Below are positions 1 to 7,586 of a stretch of DNA of 64,000 nt, piece by piece (the first letter of the stretch is position 1; each line of letters starts with the position of its first letter). Position numbers and translations under genes: made by a program. A model generated the notes under the pieces. It ran no database searches, was not told where the DNA came from, and saw only the letters and a program-made list of their open reading frames with translations. The DNA lies in NCBI RefSeq assembly GCF_003201815.1, contig NZ_QJKB01000003.1, forward strand, positions 1-64,000. Direction: 5' to 3'. This DNA comes from Undibacterium pigrum (lineage in GTDB: Bacteria > Pseudomonadota > Gammaproteobacteria > Burkholderiales > Burkholderiaceae_D).

Positions 1-201
1 GGCAGCATGAAGCCGCTGGGCGGCACGGATGCGTTGTTTGAAAAACTCAAGGTAGAAGCAGTCAAGGTCCCGCAACCGGAGTTGCATATCCGTGGTGACC
101 AGAATACCCGTTATGAGTTTGTCGGCAAGAGCATTCTGACAGCACAACGTGCTGGCATCGCCAAGGTCGGTTTCGTCATCGAGCCGCCACCGCGAAACTA
201 A
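1..201 (+). CDS. ExbD/TolR-family biopolymer transport protein, C-terminal part (5' end outside window)
   Basis: The reading frame is open from the first base, so only the last 66 residues of the gene are visible and the ATG at base 7 is internal. The visible part is the periplasmic domain of an ExbD/TolR protein: it has the pattern of peptide-like strands followed by a helix and the closing segment AGIAKVGFVIEPP typical of the family. ExbD works with ExbB as the proton-driven motor that energises TonB, or in TolR form with TolQ. A second, complete ExbD-like gene follows at 417. Two ExbD genes in a row is a common arrangement next to an exbB, which would lie to the left of the window. It fits the many TonB-dependent receptors further along. 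Confidence 0.85.
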   Translation, partial: GSMKPLGGTDALFEKLKVEAVKVPQPELHIRGDQNTRYEFVGKSILTAQRAGIAKVGFVIEPPPRN

Positions 202-242
202 GACAGTAGGGTGCGCCATGCGCACCGCAATGCAAGACCTCT

Positions 243-373
243 CAACACAGAGGCACGGAGACACAGAGGAGCACTGAGAACTTCAAGAAAAAGAGTAAAG
301 AGTATGCTAGTAACGCTATCTTTTCATACTTATTCTCTCTTGCCTTTCTCTGTGACTCGGAGTCTCTGTGGTG
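243..373. repeat. Imperfect palindromic intergenic repeat (long hairpin)
   Basis: The 26-base arm at 243-268 (core ACACAGAGGCACGGAGACAC) is matched in inverted orientation at 348-373 (core CTCTGTGACTCGGAGTCTCT) with only a few mismatches. Weaker pairing continues inward, where AGAGTATG near 299 faces CATACTTATTCTCT near 326. The element fills the gap between the two exbD genes. The sequence resembles the ACAGAGACACGGAG type of dispersed intergenic repeat seen in many proteobacterial genomes, which I recognise by pattern only. It may act as a transcript-stabilising hairpin or be a non-autonomous mobile element. Confidence 0.6.
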
Positions 374-416
374 AAGATCTTTGGTTTTGCAGTAAGTAAA
401 TCATGAGGGAAGCATT

Positions 417-845
417 ATGGGTATGCAATTAGGTTCCGGTGGTGGCTCAGCCGATCCGGAAGTAATGATAGAAATGAACATGACGCCGCTGATCGACGTC
501 ATGCTGGTGTTGATCATCATGTTGATTATCACGATTCCTATTCAGAATCACGCTGTGAATCTGAACTTGCCAACAGGGCCGTCGAACCCACCGATCCATG
601 AACCAGAGGTGGTGAATATCGATGTGGACTTTGATGGCACGGTGTCCTGGAATGGTGCAGCAGTCAACCCGGCTGAACTGGAGGCCAAGCTGGCAGCAGC
701 TGCAGCAAAGCCGGAGCAGCCTGAGATACATCTGCGTCCGGTGGCAGTTGTACCTTACAAATCAGTAGCGGCAGTGATGGCGGCAGCACAGCGTCTCAAT
801 GTCACCAAGATTGGTATGGTTGGCAATGAGCAGTTCTTGAAGTAA
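417..845 (+). CDS. exbD: ExbD/TolR-family biopolymer transport protein
   Basis: This is a complete 142-residue ExbD-like protein, the usual family length. A short cytoplasmic N-terminus ends in MNMTPLIDVMLVLIIMLIIT (about residues 21-40), the single membrane helix that carries the conserved aspartate (in LIDVMLVL) used for proton movement. A periplasmic domain with strands and a final helix (RLNVTKIGMVG) follows. It should form the ExbB-ExbD motor that couples the proton gradient to TonB-dependent receptors. An alternative ATG two codons downstream (423) is possible. The first exbD lies 215 bp upstream across a palindromic repeat, and a strong terminator follows directly. The symbol is by family; TolR is less likely because no tol genes are visible. 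Confidence 0.9.
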   Translation: MGMQLGSGGGSADPEVMIEMNMTPLIDVMLVLIIMLIITIPIQNHAVNLNLPTGPSNPPIHEPEVVNIDVDFDGTVSWNGAAVNPAELEAKLAAAAAKPEQPEIHLRPVAVVPYKSVAAVMAAAQRLNVTKIGMVGNEQFLK

Positions 846-857
846 GTAAGCGCATGT

Positions 858-893
858 AAAAAAAGCCGGGGAATGAACTCCCCGGCTTTTTTT
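858..893 (+). terminator. Rho-independent terminator after exbD
   Basis: GCCGGGG (865-871) pairs with CCCCGGC (880-886) and is followed by seven T residues. A-rich sequence precedes the stem, so it can also work for the converging VOC gene on the other strand. Confidence 0.9.
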
Positions 894-911
894 GTATCAT
901 GATCTGGCTAT

Positions 912-1304
912 CTATCGCGGCGATGCCTCATACAATTCCAGAGGCAAATCATCAGGATCAGCAAAAAAGACAAAGCGTCGCCCTGTCAATTCATCCATCC
1001 TGACATCCTCAACTGCCAACCCCTGGGCTTCCAGCATGGCTTTGCAGACAGACACATCATCAACTTCAAATGCCAGATGACGCAAACCCTGCGCTTCAGG
1101 CCGCGATACCCTGGGTGGCGCATCAGGAAATGAAAACAATTCTATTTGCGAGCCATCGGGCAAGGCCAGATCGAGCTTGTATGAAGCTCTTTCTGCCCTA
1201 TAGGTTTCAGCAATAATGCTTAGCCCCAGAATCCGGGTATAGAAATCCCTGGATACCTGATAATCAGAGCATATGATTGCTGCGTGATGTATGCGCTTGA
1301 GCAT
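912..1304 (-). CDS. VOC (glyoxalase I-like) family protein
   Basis: A 130-residue single-module vicinal-oxygen-chelate protein, similar in length and pattern to the YaeR/GloA2 type. It starts MLKRIHHAAIICSDY. Likely metal ligands are His7, Glu55 (in QIELF), His76 (in RHLAFEV) and Glu123 (in PLELYE), the four positions expected for the fold. VOC proteins of this type isomerise or cleave small oxygenated substrates, but the substrate cannot be told from sequence. The gene starts 21 bp downstream of the aminotransferase stop on the same strand, so the two are probably one transcript. It ends against the exbD terminator. Confidence 0.8.
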   Translation of the reverse strand: MLKRIHHAAIICSDYQVSRDFYTRILGLSIIAETYRAERASYKLDLALPDGSQIELFSFPDAPPRVSRPEAQGLRHLAFEVDDVSVCKAMLEAQGLAVEDVRMDELTGRRFVFFADPDDLPLELYEASPR

Positions 1305-1325
1305 GAATCCAGAAGCTTATGAAGC

Positions 1326-2162
1326 TCAGGTATTTTGCATGAATTGCAAATACAAATCACGGGCGCGGGTCGCCACTTGGCCTATAGGCAATTCACGGCT
1401 TTCGTATCTGGTACAAGGCGTTACCTTGGCAAAATTACCGGTATTGAAAATCTCTTTGGCAACCAGCAATTCTTCCGGTTTCACCGTGCGCTCAGACACT
1501 TGCTTGCCATCGTCCTTGAGCAAACCAATCACGCGAGCGCGGGTAATACCAGACAAGAAACTGCCGTTTGCCACAGGGGTGACGATTTCATCATCTGCCG
1601 TCACAAAAAAGAGATTGGCAGTGGCAAATTCAGCCACGTTGCCATGCATATCACAGACCACGCCATTGTCAAAACCACGCTCCCTGGCTTCGCGCAATGC
1701 TCTGGTGGAATTTGGATACAGGCAGGAAGCCTTGGCATCAGTCGGTGCCATGGAAGGATCAGGACGACGCAGGCTGGACAGGCAGGCAGAGAAGCCGGTA
1801 AATGCTGGCATGGCCGCATCAAACAAAGTCAGTGTAAAGCCGGTAGTTGATGGTTCAGGGATCAGCAAACCATCAGTGCCAAACACCAGCGGGCGTATAT
1901 ACAGTTCAGCATCAGCCGGGAACAGGGCAATGCCTTCGCGGCACAGGGCTTCCAGCTCATCGACATTGTAGGGGCATTGCAAACCCAGGCGCTGGGCTGA
2001 CTGTATGACGCGAGCCAGATGCAGGCGCAAATCCGGCGTCAGGCCGCGTATGGAACGTGCGCCATCAAACACTGAGGAACCTAGCCAGACTGCATTATCC
2101 ATGGCGCCAAACAGTGGCGTATTGCCTTCACTCCATTGTCCCTTGAAGTAGCTACGGTACAT
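1326..2162 (-). CDS. Class IV (branched-chain-type) aminotransferase
   Basis: A 278-residue PLP-dependent fold-type IV aminotransferase of the branched-chain amino acid transaminase group. The catalytic lysine is Lys144 in DAKASCLYPNS, and the PLP-ring partner Glu178 lies in the motif VAEFATANLFFV. The family moves the amino group of Leu, Ile or Val to 2-oxoglutarate; D-amino acid transaminases and aminodeoxychorismate lyase share the fold, so the substrate is inferred. I chose the ATG at 2162 because GAGG lies just upstream. A GTG four codons earlier (2174) overlaps that ribosome-binding site. It probably leads a two-gene unit with the VOC gene. Confidence 0.85.
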   Translation of the reverse strand: MYRSYFKGQWSEGNTPLFGAMDNAVWLGSSVFDGARSIRGLTPDLRLHLARVIQSAQRLGLQCPYNVDELEALCREGIALFPADAELYIRPLVFGTDGLLIPEPSTTGFTLTLFDAAMPAFTGFSACLSSLRRPDPSMAPTDAKASCLYPNSTRALREARERGFDNGVVCDMHGNVAEFATANLFFVTADDEIVTPVANGSFLSGITRARVIGLLKDDGKQVSERTVKPEELLVAKEIFNTGNFAKVTPCTRYESRELPIGQVATRARDLYLQFMQNT

Positions 2163-2255
2163 AATATTCCTCACTCATTGATAATAAATTGGCGATGCAT
2201 CGCAAATGATAATTTCAAATGTATCACATCCAGGATTCAAGCAAACACAGCCAGA

Positions 2256-3080
2256 TCAAGGCTGAGCCTGATTAACGCTATGCTTGCTGGTTTTGATGAC
2301 CACATATTGCTTGCGGAATTCCAGCCCGCGTTCAGGCCATTTTTCTGCATATAGTTTCAGGTGCTCAACTGCCGGTAAAAAATCTTCACCATTGACACGG
2401 CAATCAGCGGCCAGCTTGCCCTCATTATCACGTGAGGCAAACAGGCGTATGCCGATGAAATCACTGGTCTGCAACAGATCATGAAAAGCTGGCATGCTTT
2501 CTGTGAACAAACAGCATGGGCAAAATGGATGTTCTTCTTTTTTCTTTGGCGCAGGCAGGCTGGCCAGATGGGCGACCGGCCCCAGTATCACCTGACGGAA
2601 ACTCTTTTCCTCTGCCGTCTCTGCACTGGTATTCATTTCTATGACCGTACAATTCAGCGGCTGCTCACGAATAGCATCCTGCAAAACCAGTAAATCCATT
2701 TTTACCCAGGTACGCAAACCCTCCAGTACAGCCTCGGATTCCGTCGCTCCCATGGCATGCTGGTACTCACTCAAACCCTGTGGGAAGTAACTGGCATGAA
2801 TGGCATAAATACGTGTACAGGTGCGGAATTTATCTTCCGCAAGGGTGACTGTTTCCACGCGTTCAACTGCCAGCATCAAACCGTCTTCCAGGGCCAGGTA
2901 ATTGTCTTGCCATGTCAGCTTGATGGCCTCAGCCGTCAATACCTCGGACAAGGCCAGTGTCAATCCGGCATCGATATTCAAATTGGCAAACACAGGCATC
3001 GTCACAGGCAAGGCTGTGCTGGAGGCAAATTTAGCTTTGAAGCTTTTGAAAGCACTGCCTAGGGAGGTGGTAACGGACAT
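2256..3080 (-). CDS. Conserved hypothetical protein (DUF6348-like)
   Basis: A 274-residue soluble protein with no signal peptide. Recognisable segments are LTLALSEVLTAEAIKLTWQ, an acidic central part (MGATESEAVLEGLRTWVKMD) and a Cys-rich patch HPFCPCCLFTES near residue 200 that could bind a metal or be redox active. I recall this pattern from proteins labelled DUF6348 in oxalobacterial genomes, a family of unknown function; that match is from memory. The frame is open further upstream to 3218, but that would overlap the end of the LysR gene by 53 bp with a poor N-terminus, so I start at the Met at 3080. No clear ribosome-binding site is visible there. Confidence 0.55.
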   Translation of the reverse strand: MSVTTSLGSAFKSFKAKFASSTALPVTMPVFANLNIDAGLTLALSEVLTAEAIKLTWQDNYLALEDGLMLAVERVETVTLAEDKFRTCTRIYAIHASYFPQGLSEYQHAMGATESEAVLEGLRTWVKMDLLVLQDAIREQPLNCTVIEMNTSAETAEEKSFRQVILGPVAHLASLPAPKKKEEHPFCPCCLFTESMPAFHDLLQTSDFIGIRLFASRDNEGKLAADCRVNGEDFLPAVEHLKLYAEKWPERGLEFRKQYVVIKTSKHSVNQAQP

Positions 3081-3165
3081 GGAAACTGAATGTGAAGATG
3101 AAAACAGACCTGCATTGTAGCAAGAAGACAGAGAGGACACGCTATTTGCAGGCTGGGCGAAAAAA

Positions 3166-4059
3166 TCAGGCCTTGATGGCATTGATGAGTTCACGTGCAT
3201 AAGTTGGCAATTCATCATATTGCCGCACGCAGATCAGCAAGTTCCTGACTGCCCAGGTGTCTGTCAGATATAGCCTGTGTATTTTCATCAACTGCTCATA
3301 ACGCAAGGCGGCTGTCTCGGGGATGATGGCAATGCCAGCACCACTCTCCACCATGCGACAGATGCCATCAAAGCTGCGTAAACGCAGGCGGTAATGCAGG
3401 CGCTGCCCTAGCCGCAACGCATGCTCATTCAGGTATTGCTGCAGGGCGCTGTCACCAGCCAGGCCAACGAAGTCATAAGTCAGGGCATCGGCAAATGCCA
3501 GGCTGCCATTAAGTGCAGCCACGGTATGTAAAGGATGCTGGGCAGTTGTCACCAGCACCAGTTGATCCTGGCGAAAAGAAAAGGTTTGCAAGTCTGCACT
3601 GTCTACCGTATCGGCAATGATGCCTATGTCGGCCTGCTCGGCAATGATGGCTTGCACGATGTCATTGCTCAGCCTTTCTTCAACTTCAATATTGATGTGT
3701 GGATGCTCTTGCATGTATATGGCCAGAGCCTGTGGCAAGAACTCGGTCAGTGCCGAGGTGTTGCACAGCATGCGTATATGCCCCTTGAGACCTTTGGCAT
3801 AATCCCCCAGGTCACCGCGCATTCTCTCCATTTGCTGCATCAGCATGCGTGCATGATGCAACAGGGTGCGTCCCGCATCAGTCACTTCCACGCCACGCCT
3901 TTGCCGCAACAGCAAGGGCACACCAAGCAAATCTTCCATGCCGCGCAGGCGCGCACTGGCCGAGGCAAGCGCCAGATGGGACCGCTCAGCTCCGGCAGTA
4001 ATACTGCCCGCTTCCACTACGTGCACAAATAATTGAAGATCAACCAGATCAAAGCGCAT
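3166..4059 (-). CDS. LysR-family transcriptional regulator
   Basis: A 297-residue LysR-type regulator. The N-terminal winged helix-turn-helix covers residues 1-60 (FDLVDLQLFVHVVEAGSIT, then AERSHLALASASARLRGMED), followed by the linker helix and a periplasmic-binding-protein-like sensor domain (about 90-290). Such regulators usually control the gene transcribed away from them. Here the TSUP transporter starts 98 bp away on the other strand, so a shared regulatory region at 4060-4156 and control of an organic acid or sulfur-compound exporter are likely. The effector is unknown. Confidence 0.9.
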   Translation of the reverse strand: MRFDLVDLQLFVHVVEAGSITAGAERSHLALASASARLRGMEDLLGVPLLLRQRRGVEVTDAGRTLLHHARMLMQQMERMRGDLGDYAKGLKGHIRMLCNTSALTEFLPQALAIYMQEHPHINIEVEERLSNDIVQAIIAEQADIGIIADTVDSADLQTFSFRQDQLVLVTTAQHPLHTVAALNGSLAFADALTYDFVGLAGDSALQQYLNEHALRLGQRLHYRLRLRSFDGICRMVESGAGIAIIPETAALRYEQLMKIHRLYLTDTWAVRNLLICVRQYDELPTYARELINAIKA

Positions 4060-4156
4060 GAAAATGAGTCAGATAATTTAAGGCTACGTGAAATACGAAG
4101 CCTGACTGAGTATATTCCACATTTTCAGTTCATGCTGGCAATGGCAAACTGTCTAT

Positions 4157-4933
4157 ATGGAAACGCTGACCACCCTATTTACCCCGCATGGCAACAGCAC
4201 GCAGTGGCTGGCGATAGCGTTTATCTTTCTACTAGCGGGAATGGTAAAAGGTGTCATAGGCCTGGGCTTGCCTACCGTGGCGATTGCCTTGTTGAGTCTG
4301 TCCATGACGACGATGCAAGCCGCTGCCTTATTATTTTTACCTTCGCTTTTAACGAATATATGGCAACTTGGCAGCATCCCCGGGCTACTGCCCTTGTTGC
4401 GTCGCCTTAGCCCTATGCTAGTTGGCATTTGCCTCGGTACTTTTGTATCCGGGTTCTTGTTCAGCAAACTTGATACTGTGTGGTCAGGGGCAGGCCTGGG
4501 TATAGCCCTGCTGCTATATGGTGTCATGGGGCTGACATCGGTACATTGGCAGGTACCCAGCCGGGCGGAGCGCAAACTCGCCCCTGTCATAGGTATGGCA
4601 ACAGGCATGGTTACTGCAGCTACTGGCGTCTTTGTATTACCGTCGGTCCCCTATCTGCAGGCACTAAGTCTGGACAAGGATAAGCTCATACAAGCCATGG
4701 GTTTGTCCTTCACAGTATCAACACTGGCACTGGGTATCAATCTATATGGCAGCGGCACTTTGCAATGGAATATTGCCGGTGATTCCATGCTGGCCTTGCT
4801 GCCCGCGCTGGCTGGCATGCAACTGGGACAAGTTTTGCGCAATCAAATGCAGCCCTTGCTGTTCAGGCGCTGCTTCTTCATCGGCCTGCTTGCTTTGGGC
4901 GCCTACTACTTATGGGGGGCAGTGAAATCATGA
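4157..4933 (+). CDS. TSUP-family permease (TauE/SafE-like sulfite/anion exporter)
   Basis: A 258-residue membrane protein with about eight hydrophobic segments in two similar halves, the TSUP (DUF81) layout. The family signature GMVKGVIGLGLPTVAIALLS lies near residue 28, and the second half has a similar Gly-Pro-rich segment, ATGMVTAATGVFVLPSVPYL. Members export or import sulfite, taurine breakdown products or sulfoacetate; the substrate here is unknown. It diverges from a LysR gene, which probably regulates it. Its stop overlaps the start of the next gene by the sequence ATGA, so the two are translationally coupled. Confidence 0.85.
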   Translation: METLTTLFTPHGNSTQWLAIAFIFLLAGMVKGVIGLGLPTVAIALLSLSMTTMQAAALLFLPSLLTNIWQLGSIPGLLPLLRRLSPMLVGICLGTFVSGFLFSKLDTVWSGAGLGIALLLYGVMGLTSVHWQVPSRAERKLAPVIGMATGMVTAATGVFVLPSVPYLQALSLDKDKLIQAMGLSFTVSTLALGINLYGSGTLQWNIAGDSMLALLPALAGMQLGQVLRNQMQPLLFRRCFFIGLLALGAYYLWGAVKS

Positions 4934-5208
4934 CAGAGATCACTACTGGCGAAGCTGTGAAAGCGGCACTGCGCATCTGCAAGCAAGATGAGCAAACGAA
5001 TTGCAGGCATGTCCTGCTATCGGCATTTCTGGATAAACAGCACGTGGGTGCGCTCGATTGCAGCATACTCGCCGGGCAGGTCTGTGTTCATGTTCTGTAT
5101 GTCAAACCCAGCTATCGCGAACTTGGCATAGCCAAAGCCATGCTGGCGCAATTGCATGCTGAATACCCGGAACTGGAAGTTGTTTGCGACAAACAAGTTG
5201 CACATTAA
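4930..5208 (+). CDS. Small GNAT-like protein, possibly a truncated acetyltransferase
   Basis: 92 residues from the ATG at 4930, which overlaps the TSUP stop codon (ATGA). The part VHVLYVKPSYRELGIAKAML looks like strand 4, the acetyl-CoA pyrophosphate loop (normally RxxGxA) and helix 3 of a GNAT acetyltransferase. Only about half of a normal GNAT domain (about 150 residues) is present, with no room for the C-terminal strands. It may be a degenerate or minimal GNAT that modifies or partners the permease system. An in-frame upstream start at 4912 is possible but lies inside the permease gene. Confidence 0.5.
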   Translation: MTEITTGEAVKAALRICKQDEQTNCRHVLLSAFLDKQHVGALDCSILAGQVCVHVLYVKPSYRELGIAKAMLAQLHAEYPELEVVCDKQVAH

Positions 5209-5228
5209 AATGCCGATACGCATTTGCG

Positions 5229-6293
5229 TCAATGCAACAGGTGTTTTTCAAAAAAAACCGTAATTTTCTTGTCCACCTCGCCCATCTGCTTGCGGTCAAA
5301 ACCAGGCGGGTCATTCAGCATATCACCCACCAGGCCAGTCAGATGTGGCGGCAAGGGAGATAACAAGGCACCATGCCCGGCTTCCGGCATATGCGCTACC
5401 AGTTCGCAAGTCTGGCAGGCAGCCACCACCCTGTCACTATGAAAACGCGGCACCAGCCAGCGGTCTTGCCCGGCAGTCACCAGACCCAGCGGCACTTTCG
5501 GACTTTGCAAGGATGACATATCAAAGTCTGCGGCGGCAGGTACCCCAGCCACGACTGCCGCCACACGCGGATCATGGTGTTCGCGCATGGCGGCATCGCC
5601 GAAACGGCTACGGATGATCGTCAAAGCCAGCCATTTCTTCAGGCCATCAAAGAAACCGCCAGTGAGCCTGGTATTCAGGCCCACGCATGATTGAAAATCA
5701 TTGACCAGGTCTTCTTCACAATGCTGCTTGAAACCAGCTGGTGACCAGCGTCCACCCGCCATACTGAGTGCAGTGTGGCCACCTGCCGACATGCCGTACA
5801 TACCCACCTTGTCCAAGCTCAACAGAGGTGCAAAGCGCGGGTCACGGCCAACGGCATCTATCGCGCGCGATACTTCAGCAGGCCGCAAACTCCAGCTGTC
5901 AGGTCCTGGATGACTTTCGTCCCTGTAGTTATCGGCATGGTGTGCGGGCATGGCGACAATAAAGCCTGCTTCGACCAGGCTGCGCGCCAGGTCTGCATGC
6001 ACCCAGGGTGAACCACCTGAACCGTGGGAAATGATGATCAGATGGCCATTGCCACGGGCAGGCTCTGCGTGCTCAGCCAGATGGAATTGAAAAGGACCAC
6101 GACGTATTTGCTGCTCTGGCGCATTGCTGGGGTAATACAAGGTGACGGTGCCGTCCGTGGCGGTCGCGGCAATTTCTGTCAAACCTACTGATGCTTTTGC
6201 CATAGTTGTTGTAAAAAACAGCAGGCTCAACAAAATGGAAACGGACCAGTTCAGCAATCGTTTCAAATCAGCACTACATATAGCTTTCATCAT
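5229..6293 (-). CDS. Secreted alpha/beta hydrolase (PAF-acetylhydrolase / dienelactone hydrolase-like)
   Basis: A 354-residue protein with an N-terminal hydrophobic export signal (about 14-35, ending near MAKASVG), so it is probably periplasmic. The alpha/beta hydrolase core has the oxyanion region SHGSGGS (89-95), nucleophile Ser169 in GMSAGG, probable Asp277 in AGQDRW and His307 in EAGHGAL. The pattern fits the predicted dienelactone hydrolase/PAF-acetylhydrolase group, which cleaves esters. The substrate is unknown. A double Met at the start leaves 6290 as an alternative. It converges on the small GNAT-like gene and is separate from the sugar locus to its right. Confidence 0.8.
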   Translation of the reverse strand: MMKAICSADLKRLLNWSVSILLSLLFFTTTMAKASVGLTEIAATATDGTVTLYYPSNAPEQQIRRGPFQFHLAEHAEPARGNGHLIIISHGSGGSPWVHADLARSLVEAGFIVAMPAHHADNYRDESHPGPDSWSLRPAEVSRAIDAVGRDPRFAPLLSLDKVGMYGMSAGGHTALSMAGGRWSPAGFKQHCEEDLVNDFQSCVGLNTRLTGGFFDGLKKWLALTIIRSRFGDAAMREHHDPRVAAVVAGVPAAADFDMSSLQSPKVPLGLVTAGQDRWLVPRFHSDRVVAACQTCELVAHMPEAGHGALLSPLPPHLTGLVGDMLNDPPGFDRKQMGEVDKKITVFFEKHLLH

Positions 6294-6407
6294 TCAGACC
6301 CTCGTCAGTTAATGCGGAGGCAACGCTCCGGATAAAGCTGACTATGCGCAAAAAGTCGAATGATGTCTTGCCGCAGACTGTAAATTACAGATTCCGGCTA
6401 GCCGGTT

Positions 6408-7505
6408 TCAGGAATCGGCCATATTTTCTTTGCGGTATTCGGTAGGTGTCAGGCCGGTGGCGGCCTTGAAGGCGCGATTGAATGGTCCTATCGACTGAAA
6501 GCCGGAAGTCAGCGCAATGGTCAGGACCGGCAAATCACGCCGAGCCGGATCAGTCAGGGCAGTGCGTGCTTCATCCAGGCGAAAGGAGTTGATGTAGGCA
6601 TTGAAGTTGCGGTAGCCCATTTGCTGGTTGATGAGTTTGCGCAAACGGTATTCAGGTATTTGCATCTTCTCAGCCAGACTGGCCAGTGTCAGGTCTTCAC
6701 TGCGGTACAGATGTTCATCCTGCATGAGCGTTTGCAAGGCCGTCAGCAATTTTGCTTCTGCTGCATTTACCCCGGAAGCTGGCAAAGGTTCAGCTTGTGG
6801 AACTGGCTGTTTTGGGGGTGTAGCTACAGGAAGTGGAAACAAATCCTGATGCGCTAGCGTCAACATCCTGAACGTCACGATAACGATGATCAGCAACAAA
6901 ACCAGAACATCGGCCATGGCAGTAGCGCCTGCAAGTCTGCCCTGTGGCGAGCTTAAACGGGCAAGCAATAATAAAACGGTATAGATAATGCCGGCAATGA
7001 CAATGAAGGCACGCAAGCGGCGGCGTTGCTCAACCAGATCTGTACGCCAGTTCTTCGCAGCTGCCAGCGCAGCCAGAATGGCAAAAACCAGAGGTATGGC
7101 ACGTTGCATAGCCATCGTCACAGGAGCAAAGATCGAATCGCTGCCCGCCAGCACGGCGCAATTCAATGCACTCAGGGCAGCTACGGCAAACCAGGCCAGC
7201 ACCTGCCAGGTTTGCAAGACATAATCATCATCGAAAAGCGCCTGCACAAATACCCAGAACAGCACGGCATTCGCCACCGAGATGGCAACCAGCGGCGCTT
7301 GCCACAAACGCGGCACCATGGCTTCAAACCAGGGGGTAGCACTGATGACTTGTACCGCCAGACCCAGGCAAAGCGCAATGCCAGCACGCACCAACAGCAA
7401 TTGTGGGCGGTCACGGCCCAGTATGGCGGACAGCAGCAAGAGCAAAGCCAGCAGCGTGCCGCGCAAGCCTGCATCAAGCAAGATGAAGGAATCAACTGCC
7501 AACAT
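6408..7505 (-). CDS. Membrane-anchored AraC-family transcriptional regulator
   Basis: 365 residues. The first about 210 residues are six or seven hydrophobic helices (LLALLLLLSAILG, then others up to MADVLVLLLIIVIVTFRML). A linker rich in Pro leads to a C-terminal AraC-type double helix-turn-helix (about 260-360) with TLASLAEKMQIPEYRLRKLI and the closing signature GFQSIGPFNRAFKAATGLTP. This is the class of AraC regulators with a membrane sensor in place of a cupin domain; signals are mostly unknown. I use the ATG at 7505; a TTG ten codons earlier is possible. It lies just after the glucokinase-RpiR gene on the same strand, with an 18-bp palindrome between them. Confidence 0.85.
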   Translation of the reverse strand: MLAVDSFILLDAGLRGTLLALLLLLSAILGRDRPQLLLVRAGIALCLGLAVQVISATPWFEAMVPRLWQAPLVAISVANAVLFWVFVQALFDDDYVLQTWQVLAWFAVAALSALNCAVLAGSDSIFAPVTMAMQRAIPLVFAILAALAAAKNWRTDLVEQRRRLRAFIVIAGIIYTVLLLLARLSSPQGRLAGATAMADVLVLLLIIVIVTFRMLTLAHQDLFPLPVATPPKQPVPQAEPLPASGVNAAEAKLLTALQTLMQDEHLYRSEDLTLASLAEKMQIPEYRLRKLINQQMGYRNFNAYINSFRLDEARTALTDPARRDLPVLTIALTSGFQSIGPFNRAFKAATGLTPTEYRKENMADS

Positions 7506-7538
7506 GCCGGTCCATAAAGATGAAAGACAAAACAATAA

Positions 7539-7556
7539 CTGAGCAGGACTGCTCAG
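7539..7556. promoter_or_regulatory. Palindrome upstream of the AraC-type gene
   Basis: CTGAGCAG and CTGCTCAG are perfect inverted arms around GA. It lies 34 bp upstream of the AraC-type start and 31 bp past the glucokinase-RpiR stop. It could be an operator or a processing hairpin. There is no T-run, so it is not a classic terminator. Confidence 0.4.
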
Positions 7557-7586
7557 GCAAGCAGTGCTGAGGCAATTAAGACGTAA

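Noticed and set aside
211-399. 62-codon frame between the exbD genes
   Set aside because: It lies wholly within the palindromic repeat and has no protein-like features.
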